In this document: piece after piece, positions 24,656 through 31,070 of the stretch
How positions within the stretch are numbered: position 1 is the stretch's first letter
Layout: every line of letters begins with the position of its first letter
IMG/VR virus record: IMGVR_UViG_3300020183_000229
Location: 1 to 37,171 of that record
DNA from: a virus
Reading direction: 5' to 3' (one strand)
DNA: 37,171 bases
The notes under the pieces: generated by a model
The model's database searches: none
What the model saw: only the letters and a program-made list of their open reading frames with translations
Told to the model about the DNA's origin: nothing
Program-made: the position numbers and the translations under genes

Positions 24656-25168
24656 ATGCAGAGAAGACCTCTTCACTTTATTACGAGAGAAAAAGAGTGG
24701 GAACTACTACAGCGTTTGCTGTCTATAGTCGACGATACTGATTATGACCCAGACACCACCGCTGTAATCATGGCTTCACCAGACTATTCTGCTACCGTAG
24801 CTATGCATCTTGCTCATGCATGGTCGCGCAAAGGAGAAATACTTCCTCTTATTCCAGTAGACGTAACATACCCAGATGAAGATCCAGAACCCTATATTGC
24901 AAAAATGGTAATGCAGGCGCCTGAGATCAGACCTTACAGTAAGATTGTTATGGTAGAGGCTGGGATCATCAGAGGTGGTAACTGGAAGTGGATGTTAGAT
25001 GTTCTGTATCTTTGGGGATATAAACGCAGTGATATTACTCTAGTTGCATTGTTAGAGAACGTAGGCTCTAAAATAAAATCTGATTATGTTGGTGAGTATT
25101 ATGATGATGATAAAGAAGAACTGATGTTTTATTTTGAGAGATACAATAAGCACTGGCCAGTAAAATAA
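24656..25168 (+). CDS. Phosphoribosyltransferase-like protein
   Basis: 170 aa from ATG 24656, one base after the nrdA stop. The stretch KIVMVEAGIIRGGNWKWM resembles the PRPP-binding loop of type I phosphoribosyltransferases (hydrophobic strand, acidic residue, small/Gly turn), followed by a DITLVALL strand. The first half has DPDTTAVIMASPDYSATVAMHLA, which fits an alpha/beta fold. The motif is degenerate, so the assignment is weak; it may be a binding protein of the same fold. The stop overlaps the amidotransferase-like gene by one base. Confidence 0.5.
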   Translation: MQRRPLHFITREKEWELLQRLLSIVDDTDYDPDTTAVIMASPDYSATVAMHLAHAWSRKGEILPLIPVDVTYPDEDPEPYIAKMVMQAPEIRPYSKIVMVEAGIIRGGNWKWMLDVLYLWGYKRSDITLVALLENVGSKIKSDYVGEYYDDDKEELMFYFERYNKHWPVK

Positions 25169-25806
25169 TGAACATAGCACTCTACGTACAGCACCCTAGG
25201 TGTTCGGTGCAGTGCGGTAATGGTATTATTAAAGCACTTCATCCTAAATACAAATTCAAAATATTCTCAAAGCATGAATTAGAGAGTGGATTTTTTAACG
25301 ATGTTGATCTAATATGCATACCAGGAGGTGTTGGAGACGCAGTCACATTCCAGCACTTAATGAGCAATCACAAGAGTAGTATTAGAAAGTATGTAAGAGA
25401 CGGTGGTCGTTATCTTGGCATTTGTATGGGTGCTTATTGGGCTGGACCAGAGTACCTAGATATTTTTGATGCGACTATCGATCAATATATTACTAGACCT
25501 AACTCATGTACAAGAAGACCACATCCTAAAGCAATAGATGTAGAGTGGTTAGGTAATAAAGATAAGATGTATTTCTATGACGGCTGTACAATTATTGGTG
25601 ATAATATGGATATTGTGGCTACCTATAGCAACGGTGACCCTATGGCTGCTATACAAGGGAAAGTTGGTGTGATTGGATGTCATCCGGAAGCTGAAGCACA
25701 TTGGTACAACTATCCTTCATGGATGAGAAAGCATTATAGTAAAGAAGCAGAAGACAGACATAATAAGTTGTTGTTAGAATTTGTAGATACTTTAATGGAA
25801 AAATAA
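25168..25806 (+). CDS. Class I glutamine amidotransferase-like protein
   Basis: 212 aa. GGRYLGICMGAYWAG places a nucleophilic Cys86 in the class I amidotransferase elbow, and GCHPEAEAHWY near residue 170 gives the His-x-Glu partners. The overall pattern is closest to the BPL_N (biotin-protein-ligase N-terminal) GATase-like group. It could release ammonia from glutamine for a partner enzyme, perhaps the PRTase-like neighbour at 24656, or cleave another amide. It sits between nrdA and nrdB with overlaps on both sides. Confidence 0.65.
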   Translation: MNIALYVQHPRCSVQCGNGIIKALHPKYKFKIFSKHELESGFFNDVDLICIPGGVGDAVTFQHLMSNHKSSIRKYVRDGGRYLGICMGAYWAGPEYLDIFDATIDQYITRPNSCTRRPHPKAIDVEWLGNKDKMYFYDGCTIIGDNMDIVATYSNGDPMAAIQGKVGVIGCHPEAEAHWYNYPSWMRKHYSKEAEDRHNKLLLEFVDTLMEK

Positions 25807-25973
25807 TGGTACTTGAGATATTTTTATATGGATTTTTTTCTGCCTTTGGCTGGTGGACGGCTAATCACTATATTATTGACCCTTACTTCCCACCTGCAAT
25901 AGAAAAGAAAAAAGAAGATAAAAAATCTGAGTCTTCTGCTACCGAACAAACTAAAGAACAAATAGGAAAGTAA
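25806..25973 (+). CDS. Small single-pass membrane protein
   Basis: 55 aa. One hydrophobic, aromatic segment (LEIFLYGFFSAFGWWTANHY, about 3-22) is followed by a Pro turn and a Lys/Glu/Ser/Gln-rich soluble tail. Its ATG overlaps the previous TAA by one base, and it ends one base before nrdB, with GGAAAG near its end acting as the nrdB SD. Function unknown; the tight packing indicates a real gene. Confidence 0.7.
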   Translation: MVLEIFLYGFFSAFGWWTANHYIIDPYFPPAIEKKKEDKKSESSATEQTKEQIGK

Positions 25974-25974
25974 C

Positions 25975-26958
25975 ATGGTAAAGAAAGATAAGTTAAAGCT
26001 AACCGATGAACGCACGTATTTTAAACCGTTTAATTATCCCTGGGCATATGATGCATGGATAAAGCACGAACAATCACACTGGCTGCATACCGAGGTACCA
26101 ATGCTTGAGGATGTTCAGGATTGGAAGAAGAAGCTTACCAAAGAAGAGAGGCAATTTCTTACTCATATCTTTCGCTTCTTTACCCAGGGTGATATTGACG
26201 TAGCGGGTGGATATGTAAAGAACTACCTACCATATTTTAGTCAACCAGAAGTTCGTATGATGTTAATGGGCTTTGCTGCTCGCGAGGCCCTACACATTGC
26301 TGCTTACTCTCATCTTATCGAGACGCTAGGATTACCGGAAACAACGTATAATGAATTTCTTGACTATCAAGAGATGAAAGATAAGCACGAGTACGTTATA
26401 GACGTAGCATCAAAAAATGGAGACGCTGCTTCAACTGCAACTCATATCGCCGTGTTCAGTGCTTTCACTGAAGGGATGCAGTTGTTTAGCTCTTTCATTA
26501 TGCTTCTTAACTTTCCACGTCACGGTAAGATGAAGGGTATGGGTCAGATTGTTACGTGGTCTATTGTTGATGAAACTCAGCACTGTGAAGCTATGATTAA
26601 ACTTTTTAGATCTTATGTTGAAGAGAATAAGCATATTTGGGACGATTCTCTAAAGGGTAAAATTTATTCGATTGCTGAGAAGATGGTTGAATTGGAAGAT
26701 AAGTTTATTGATCTAGCATTTGCAATGGGCCCTATGCAAGACCTTACACCTGATGATGTAAAGACATATATTCGCTACATTGCCGATAGGCGTCTTATCT
26801 CTCTGGGTATGAAGGGCATTTTTAAGGTTAAGAAAAACCCTCTTCCGTGGGTAGAAGAAATGATTAATGCACCCACTCATACTAACTTCTTTGAAAATAG
26901 AGCAACCGATTATGCCAAGGGAGCACTATCAGGTGATTGGGATGAAGTCTGGGCATGA
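25975..26958 (+). CDS. nrdB: Ribonucleotide reductase, class Ia small subunit
   Basis: 327 aa; diiron-tyrosyl radical subunit. E104-x-x-H107 (REALH) with Tyr111 four residues later matches E115/H118/Y122 of E. coli NrdB, and E166 plus E200-x-x-H203 (DETQH) complete the second half of the iron site. QGDID (71-75) supplies the first Asp. The radical Tyr is therefore present, unlike Tyr-less class Ic enzymes. It pairs with NrdA encoded at 22849. The stop overlaps the methyltransferase start (ATGA). Confidence 0.93.
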   Translation: MVKKDKLKLTDERTYFKPFNYPWAYDAWIKHEQSHWLHTEVPMLEDVQDWKKKLTKEERQFLTHIFRFFTQGDIDVAGGYVKNYLPYFSQPEVRMMLMGFAAREALHIAAYSHLIETLGLPETTYNEFLDYQEMKDKHEYVIDVASKNGDAASTATHIAVFSAFTEGMQLFSSFIMLLNFPRHGKMKGMGQIVTWSIVDETQHCEAMIKLFRSYVEENKHIWDDSLKGKIYSIAEKMVELEDKFIDLAFAMGPMQDLTPDDVKTYIRYIADRRLISLGMKGIFKVKKNPLPWVEEMINAPTHTNFFENRATDYAKGALSGDWDEVWA

Positions 26959-27584
26959 GCTACAGCTTTACCGTTGACTGGTTCTCATCTAATATTCCTT
27001 ACTGGGAACAGGCACTAAAACTTTACGGTATTAACTCAAGTAAGCCTATCAGGGTATTAGAGGTAGGAACATTTGAGGGTAGATCAGCATGCTGGATGTC
27101 AGACAACATTCTTGATCATCCAGACAGCAAACTGTTTTGTGTTGATACCTTTCAAGGTGGTGAAGACCATCAAGTAGAGGGCGACCCATATCAATTGAAT
27201 ACCCTCTTTTCGAGATGTATAGAGAACCTTAGGCAATCCAAAAACTTCGAAAAGATATTTGTAGCAAGTGAAAGATCTGACGAGTTTTTTAAAAAGTATA
27301 GAAGTCTATCAACGAATATCGAAGATGATTTTTTTGATCTAATCTATATTGATGGCTCTCACCTAGAAAAAGACGTATACAATGATGGGCTATGTGCCTT
27401 TAGATTACTCAAGCCAGAAGGATTGATTATTTTTGATGACTATGGATGGCCATCGGATGAGGGGTATCCGATTCGCCAGGCCCTCGAACAGCTAGATAAC
27501 AAGCTAGCTTGGACTCCCATTCATACCTTTTGGCAGCGAATGTATGTTCATTCTAGTTCCTTTAAAGGAGACATAAAAAACTAA
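26955..27584 (+). CDS. Class I SAM-dependent methyltransferase
   Basis: 209 aa. VLEVGTFEGRSACWM (about 34-48) is the glycine-rich SAM-binding motif I, and LIYIDGSH with the following GLIIFDDYGWP is the pattern of the Methyltransf_24-type family. Substrate unknown; such phage enzymes may modify sugars, small molecules or capsular structures. Translationally coupled to nrdB by ATGA. Confidence 0.78.
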   Translation: MSYSFTVDWFSSNIPYWEQALKLYGINSSKPIRVLEVGTFEGRSACWMSDNILDHPDSKLFCVDTFQGGEDHQVEGDPYQLNTLFSRCIENLRQSKNFEKIFVASERSDEFFKKYRSLSTNIEDDFFDLIYIDGSHLEKDVYNDGLCAFRLLKPEGLIIFDDYGWPSDEGYPIRQALEQLDNKLAWTPIHTFWQRMYVHSSSFKGDIKN

Positions 27585-27598
27585 CAACGAGAGGAAAT

Positions 27599-27769
27599 AT
27601 GGATAACAACTATATCAACCCCACCGCCAACATTACCTGTCAAAGTTGCTATTCAGAATTCGTGGTCATAAATGAAAATGAAGATGACGAAGTAGCTTTC
27701 TGTCCATATTGCGGAGAACCATTAATTGAAGATTATGATGAGCTAGAGGAATTACCAGAAGACGAATAA
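27599..27769 (+). CDS. Small zinc-ribbon protein
   Basis: 56 aa. Two Cys-x2-Cys pairs (C14-C17 and C35-C38) form a zinc ribbon, followed by an acidic tail of about 15 residues. GAGAGGAAAT provides an SD. Small zinc ribbons of this sort may bind nucleic acid or act as adaptors; no specific role known. Confidence 0.68.
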   Translation: MDNNYINPTANITCQSCYSEFVVINENEDDEVAFCPYCGEPLIEDYDELEELPEDE

Positions 27770-27770
27770 T

Positions 27771-27792
27771 CCTCCTATATAATAACAGGAGG
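27771..27792 (+). promoter_or_regulatory. Inverted repeat covering the SD of the nuclease gene
   Basis: CCTCCT (27771-27776) can pair with AGGAGG (27787-27792), the SD for the ATG at 27800, leaving a 10-base AT-rich loop. Folding would hide the ribosome site, as described for the T4 GIY-YIG gene I-TevI. Confidence 0.5.
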
Positions 27793-27799
27793 AATTTAA

Positions 27800-28201
27800 A
27801 TGTCATGGATTTATAATGGAATTGAGTATACTGAACCACAAGAAGAATATTACGGGTTCGTTTATATCATTACCAACATACTAACCAATAGAAAATACAT
27901 CGGTAAAAAACTTTTTTGGTTTAAGAAGACCAAACAGGTGAAAGGTAAAAAGAAAAGGTACCTAGTGCCTTCCGACTGGATTGAATATTGGGGATCATCA
28001 AAAGAACTACAACAAGATATACTTGCTCAGGGAAACCAATACTTTACCCGTGAGATAATTCACTTATGTAAGAATAAGGGTGAATGCTCTTACCTCGAAG
28101 CTAAGGAACAATTCGATAGAGAAGTTCTTATGAGACCCGATGAATATTATAATGACTGGATTATGTGTCGAGTACATAGAAAGCATATACAAAAAAAGTA
28201 G
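27800..28201 (+). CDS. GIY-YIG nuclease-like protein
   Basis: 133 aa. GFVYIITN (19-26) and KYIGKK (32-37) are the GIY and YIG halves of the nuclease core, with a Gly/Ser SSKEL segment and CSYLEAKEQFDREVL containing the catalytic-type Glu further on. It resembles the small free-standing GIY-YIG proteins of T4-like phages, and could be a homing, repair or host-DNA nuclease. No intron is visible nearby. The SD is inside an inverted repeat at 27771. Confidence 0.78.
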   Translation: MSWIYNGIEYTEPQEEYYGFVYIITNILTNRKYIGKKLFWFKKTKQVKGKKKRYLVPSDWIEYWGSSKELQQDILAQGNQYFTREIIHLCKNKGECSYLEAKEQFDREVLMRPDEYYNDWIMCRVHRKHIQKK

Positions 28202-28230
28202 TGGATTTTATTTAAATGATTTCCTATAAT
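28202..28230 (+). promoter_or_regulatory. Sigma70-like promoter before tRNA-Arg
   Basis: TGGATT (28202-28207), 17-base spacer, TATAAT (28225-28230); the tRNA starts 18 bases after the -10. Confidence 0.82.
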
Positions 28231-28247
28231 TACAAAGTAAATTTAAC

Positions 28248-28323
28248 TGCCCGTAGTACAACTGGATAGTGCATCTGCCTTCTAAGCAGACTGTTGGGGG
28301 TTCGAGTCCCTCCGGGCAGGCCA
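28248..28323 (+). tRNA. tRNA-Arg(UCU)
   Basis: Perfect 7-bp acceptor CTGCCCG/CGGGCAG, anticodon stem TCTGC/GCAGA with loop CTTCTAA, T-loop TTCGAGT and encoded CCA. Reads AGA. Confidence 0.95.
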
Positions 28324-28370
28324 TTTTACTATTACACAAAGTACAGACATAGACACAGAAAGAAACAAAG

Positions 28371-28610
28371 ATGCTGATGCAAATGAATAAGGCGGGTTAC
28401 GATGAACGACACGGTGGTGCCTACGATCGTGGATCGGCTGACTCCTACTACAATCGACCCTTCAACCCGCATATGTATGCAGGTGACACTATGACCAGCC
28501 CTCGCATTCCTATGGAGTGCATGACCGCTGAAGAAATCACGGCCTACACCGCAGGCTTCCGCGACAACGAACAGTTCAGCGACAAAAGGACTACCGATGA
28601 AGATAATTAA
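28371..28610 (+). CDS. Conserved small phage protein
   Basis: 79 aa with the pattern YDERHGGAYDRGSADSYYNRPFNPH and a C-terminal ITAYTAGFRDNEQF, which I recognise as a common small phage hypothetical. Gly/Tyr/Asp-rich, likely partly disordered. ATG 28371 or 28383 could be the start; neither has a strong SD. It overlaps the thioredoxin gene by 14 bases. Confidence 0.6.
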   Translation: MLMQMNKAGYDERHGGAYDRGSADSYYNRPFNPHMYAGDTMTSPRIPMECMTAEEITAYTAGFRDNEQFSDKRTTDEDN

Positions 28611-28857
28611 ATTTTACGCTGAATGGTGCGGCCCTTGCAAAGTACTTTCCAAGACATTGGAAAGTATGAAGGATGAGTTGTCTGTAGAGATTGAAGAGGT
28701 AAATATTGACGAAGATATCGACAGGGCTCGTCTATATAATATACGAAGCGTTCCTACCATGATCCTAGAAGACAATGGTAAGGAACTATCTCGTCAGATA
28801 GGTAATCTATCTGCAGGTGATATTAGAAAGTTTTTAAACATGTCGACACAGGCGTAA
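28597..28857 (+). CDS. Thioredoxin-like protein
   Basis: 86 aa, thioredoxin fold with the redox centre WCGPC (10-14) and cis-Pro in RSVPTMIL. The usual Trx strands and helices are present but the protein is shorter than bacterial Trx (about 105). It is the probable reductant of the NrdA C-terminal disulfide encoded at 22849, as T4 NrdC is for its own enzyme. Ends 4 bases before an unusual tRNA. Confidence 0.87.
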   Translation: MKIIKFYAEWCGPCKVLSKTLESMKDELSVEIEEVNIDEDIDRARLYNIRSVPTMILEDNGKELSRQIGNLSAGDIRKFLNMSTQA

Positions 28858-28861
28858 CAAT

Positions 28862-28954
28862 ACCTCGGTAGCTCAGCGGTAGAGCAGCGGATTTATACCC
28901 CGTCAGCGCCAGATAAGCGGCAGGTCGTGGGTTCGAATCCCACCCGAGGTACCA
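28862..28954 (+). tRNA. Atypical 93-nt tRNA, anticodon uncertain (UAU by position)
   Basis: Acceptor ACCTCGG/CCGAGGT (perfect), D arm GCTC/GAGC, T arm GTGGG-TTCGAAT-CCCAC and CCA are standard. The anticodon stem GCGGA/CCCGT has an A-C mismatch, and its 7-base loop TTTATAC places TAT at 34-36, reading AUA (Ile). A 23-base variable region follows (28904-28926) with a GCGC/GCGGC stem, a class II feature not expected in tRNA-Ile. It may be mis-folded by eye, a class II tRNA, or carry an insertion. Confidence 0.7.
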
Positions 28955-28964
28955 AAGGACAATC

Positions 28965-29765
28965 ATGAAGCTGACAAAAAAGCAATACAACAAACTAGTA
29001 AAAATAAAAGCTATCAGACCACTTAAAGATATCTATATCTTTGATGTTGATGGAACGCTTACTGATAGTCGCCAGCCAATGAACGCACAATTCAAGAAGT
29101 GGTTCCTGCAATGGATTAAGCAATATGATAATGAAGTGTATTTGGTTACTGGAAGCGACTACGCTAAAACAAAAGAGCAAGTAGGTAGTCAGATCCTTAC
29201 AGAGGTTGATGCGTCTTTTAATTGCTCAGGTAATTCTATCTGGAAGAATGGTAAAGAGATATACACCACCTCTTGGAGACCATCACAACAGCTTCAAAAC
29301 ACTCTCACTGCATTTTTGAGAGAGTCAAAGTTTCTAGATCGTTCAGATAGATTTATTGAATTAAGACCTGGTATGGTTAACTTCTCAGTTGTAGGTCGAG
29401 GATGTACTCCTGCTCAAAGAAGCGCATACATTGCCTTTGATAAGAGGGAGCGTGAGAGACTTTATTTTGCACAGACTATTAATAAGAATTTTCCTGATCT
29501 AGTTGCTTCCGTAGCAGGAGAGACAGGTATTGATATTTTTCCTAAAGGAAAGGATAAAGCGCAAGTCTTAGACTACTTCAAAGAGAACTCACAGTATGTA
29601 ACGTTGCACTTCTTTGGAGATAAGATGAGATCAAATGGTAATGATCGCCCGCTTGCTGATGCTATTAAAAAAGAATATAACGGTGAACATATAATCGTTC
29701 CTGTACTAGATTGGAATGATACGTTCGATTGGCTACAAAAATACGGAACAACAAAGAGAGTTTAA
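28965..29765 (+). CDS. Phosphomannomutase-like HAD phosphatase
   Basis: 266 aa. HAD motif I FDVDGTLT (26-33, Asp27/Asp29) is followed by a central MVNFSVVGR and late FGDKMRSNGNDRPLA, matching the eukaryotic-type phosphomannomutase (PMM) family rather than typical phosphatases. The known reaction interconverts mannose-6-P and mannose-1-P. It is followed immediately by a cytidylyltransferase-like gene, so sugar-nucleotide synthesis is a possible joint role. Starts after the tRNA with AAAGGA as SD. Confidence 0.75.
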   Translation: MKLTKKQYNKLVKIKAIRPLKDIYIFDVDGTLTDSRQPMNAQFKKWFLQWIKQYDNEVYLVTGSDYAKTKEQVGSQILTEVDASFNCSGNSIWKNGKEIYTTSWRPSQQLQNTLTAFLRESKFLDRSDRFIELRPGMVNFSVVGRGCTPAQRSAYIAFDKRERERLYFAQTINKNFPDLVASVAGETGIDIFPKGKDKAQVLDYFKENSQYVTLHFFGDKMRSNGNDRPLADAIKKEYNGEHIIVPVLDWNDTFDWLQKYGTTKRV

Positions 29766-29766
29766 T

Positions 29767-30219
29767 ATGTATGTTAATGAGAAAAGTGTTAGAGGTAAGA
29801 TTGGTTTCACATGCTCGGCGTTTGATCTACTACATGCCGGTCATATTCTTATGCTAGAAGAAGCCAAGGCTAATTGTGAATATCTGATTGTAGGTCTTCA
29901 AAATGATCCTACTATGGATAGACCAGAGAAGAATAAACCAGTGCAATCGATTGTAGAGAGATACATTCAGCTTACTGCGTGTCGTTATGTAGATGATATC
30001 ATTGTATACAATACAGAGAAGGATCTAGAAGACCTACTAACTATTCTTCCTATCAACATTCGCTTCCTGGGTGTTGAGTATGAGGATAGAAATTTTACAG
30101 GGAAAGACATTTGTCATTATAGAGGTATTGACTTATACTTCAACAAACGAGATCACAGGTTCTCATCTTCTGAGCTGAGAACACGTACTGCTAATGCCAA
30201 CCCGCGGGTATCATTATAA
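29767..30219 (+). CDS. Cytidylyltransferase-like protein
   Basis: 150 aa. HAGH (23-26) within AFDLLHAGHILMLEEAK and a C-terminal SSSELRTRT are the nucleotide-binding motifs of the glycerol-3-phosphate/ethanolamine cytidylyltransferase family. The product would be a CDP- (or ADP-) activated sugar or alcohol phosphate. ATG 29767 follows the PMM-like stop; an upstream start would overlap that gene. The pair could modify phage DNA, phage surface or host envelope; the exact substrate is unknown. Confidence 0.75.
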   Translation: MYVNEKSVRGKIGFTCSAFDLLHAGHILMLEEAKANCEYLIVGLQNDPTMDRPEKNKPVQSIVERYIQLTACRYVDDIIVYNTEKDLEDLLTILPINIRFLGVEYEDRNFTGKDICHYRGIDLYFNKRDHRFSSSELRTRTANANPRVSL

Positions 30220-30271
30220 AGAGCAAAAAAGATCAATAAAATCAATAAGTTACAACTTTTTTGAAAAACAG

Positions 30272-30301
30272 TGGATTTTAATTTAAAAAGAGCTATATAA
30301 T
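30272..30301 (+). promoter_or_regulatory. Sigma70-like promoter before tRNA-Gly
   Basis: TGGATT (30272-30277), 18-base spacer, TATAAT (30296-30301), with the tRNA-Gly start 10 bases downstream. Confidence 0.78.
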
Positions 30302-30310
30302 ACAAGGAAT

Positions 30311-30384
30311 GCGGGCAAGCACAAGGTGTGTCGTCAGCCTTCCAAGCTGCACAGAGTTGAGTTCGATTCTCGCTGTCCGCTCCA
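30311..30384 (+). tRNA. tRNA-Gly(UCC)
   Basis: Acceptor GCGGGCA/TGTCCGC, anticodon arm TCAGC-CTTCCAA-GCTGC, T-loop TTCGATT, encoded CCA. Reads GGA. Confidence 0.93.
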
Positions 30385-30392
30385 AAAAACAG

Positions 30393-30421
30393 TTGACTTA
30401 ATTTTCAAGGTAATATAGAAT
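30393..30421 (+). promoter_or_regulatory. Promoter of the tRNA-array leader
   Basis: TTGACT (30393-30398), 17-base spacer, TAGAAT (30416-30421). Predicted start near 30428, which coincides with the ATG of the leader ORF, so the transcript may be leaderless. Confidence 0.68.
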
Positions 30422-30427
30422 ACAAAA

Positions 30428-30532
30428 ATGTTAAAACATTCGGTACAATTTACAACAACAGTAAATCCTAATCACGCAAGTGATTGGGCCGGTATTCTAT
30501 CACCAGAATATTTTGGGGGTCGTTTAAGCTAG
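30428..30532 (+). CDS. Putative attenuator leader peptide
   Basis: 34 codons. The ORF has three consecutive ACA (Thr) codons at 30452-30460 and single codons for many amino acids served by the downstream tRNAs (for example CTA TCA CCA GAA at 30497-30508). It ends with TAG inside the 5' arm region of the antiterminator stem. A hairpin CCTAATCAC-GCAA-GTGATTGGG lies within it (30467-30488). The first downstream tRNA reads ACA (tRNA-Thr UGU at 30641). The layout matches classical translational attenuation, but no SD precedes the ATG, so translation would need leaderless initiation. It could also be a short conserved gene. Confidence 0.5.
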   Translation: MLKHSVQFTTTVNPNHASDWAGILSPEYFGGRLS

Positions 30533-30593
30533 GACGCAGATCTGTACTCTTAACTTAAACGGCCCCGGTAGACCAAAAGTTACCGGGGTTTTT
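30516..30593 (+). promoter_or_regulatory. Attenuator: antiterminator versus terminator stems
   Basis: GGGGTCGTTTAAG (30516-30528) pairs over 13 bp (one U-G) with CTTAAACGGCCCC (30554-30566). The last four C of this stem are also the first bases of the terminator CCCCGGTA/TACCGGGG (30563-30570/30581-30588), so the two folds exclude each other. A ribosome reaching the leader stop at 30530-30532 would cover the 5' arm and favour termination; a stalled or absent ribosome would favour read-through. Mechanism inferred. Confidence 0.6.
30563..30593 (+). terminator. Rho-independent terminator in the tRNA leader
   Basis: Perfect 8-bp stem CCCCGGTA/TACCGGGG, 10-base loop, five T (30589-30593). Confidence 0.88.
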
Positions 30594-30594
30594 A

Positions 30595-30625
30595 ATTGGC
30601 GAAAGCCAATCGCTCTTTGACAATT
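30595..30625 (+). promoter_or_regulatory. boxB-like hairpin and boxA-like antitermination site
   Basis: ATTGGC-GAAA-GCCAAT (30595-30610) is a perfect hairpin with a GNRA loop. It is followed at once by CGCTCTTTGACAATTT, which differs from the rRNA-leader boxA GCTCTTTAACA by one base. The order hairpin-boxA is that of rrn leaders. It stands 16 bases before tRNA-Thr, after the terminator. Confidence 0.6.
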
Positions 30626-30640
30626 TAGAATTTATTATTT

Positions 30641-30716
30641 GCTGGATTAGCTCAGTTGGTAGAGCAACCGCCTTGTAAGCGGTAGGTCGTCAGTTCGAAT
30701 CCGACATTCAGCACCA
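30641..30716 (+). tRNA. tRNA-Thr(UGU)
   Basis: Acceptor GCTGGAT/ATTCAGC, anticodon arm ACCGC-CTTGTAA-GCGGT, T-loop TTCGAAT, CCA encoded. Reads ACA, the codon repeated three times in the leader ORF. Its anticodon loop is copied in the mini-RNA at 31071. Confidence 0.94.
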
Positions 30717-30720
30717 TTTT

Positions 30721-30795
30721 GGACCGTTCGTCTATCGGTTAGGACACCGGGTTTTCATCCCGATAAGAGGAGTTCGACTCTCCTACGGTCTTCCA
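30721..30795 (+). tRNA. tRNA-Glu(UUC)
   Basis: Acceptor GGACCGT/ACGGTCT, anticodon loop TTTTCAT, T arm AGGAG-TTCGACT-CTCCT, CCA at 30793-30795. The CCA is also the first three bases of a 19-bp inverted repeat. Confidence 0.92.
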
Positions 30796-30946
30796 TTTAT
30801 TATATGCTATCGGGGGTAACGTCTATGGACGCATAGACTACACGACATCAAAGGGCCTTCTTAGAAGTCTAATATAACCCTAACAAAGGCTAATGACGGC
30901 TGCAACCGACTCAAAAATATGTTCTTGGATAGCATATAATAAATGG
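30793..30946 (+). ncRNA. Structured RNA closed by a 19-bp inverted repeat
   Basis: The left arm (30793-30811, CCATTTATTATATGCTATC) is perfectly complementary to the right arm (30928-30946). The 116-base interior holds the perfect hairpin GTCTATG-GACG-CATAGAC (30821-30838), a CTTC-TTA-GAAG hairpin, and further pairing possibilities. There is no ORF and no tRNA fold. It lies between tRNA-Glu and tRNA-Tyr, a position like that of the T4 stable RNAs C and D of unknown function. It could be a stable RNA or a processing structure of the tRNA precursor. Confidence 0.65.
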
Positions 30947-30959
30947 TAGTAAAGAATAT

Positions 30960-31046
30960 GGGTAAGAGGCGAATATGGTTGGTCGCGCCGGACTGTAAAT
31001 CCGTTCTCTTAGAGCGTTGGGGGTTCGAATCCCTCCTTACCCACCA
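30960..31046 (+). tRNA. tRNA-Tyr(GUA)
   Basis: Perfect acceptor GGGTAAG/CTTACCC, anticodon arm CCGGA-CTGTAAA-TCCGT, long class II variable arm, T-loop TTCGAAT, CCA. Confidence 0.94.
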
Positions 31047-31070
31047 AATTAAATATGGTTAGAAGAGTTT

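Noticed and set aside
27778-27783. TATAAT before the GIY-YIG gene
   Set aside because: No -35 at the right distance (TTACCA is 20 bases away); the AT run is explained as the loop of the SD hairpin.
30812-30927. tmRNA, 6S RNA or a group I intron inside the 19-bp repeat
   Set aside because: No tRNA-like ends with tag ORF, no 6S-type central bubble, and no intron core sequences could be recognised.
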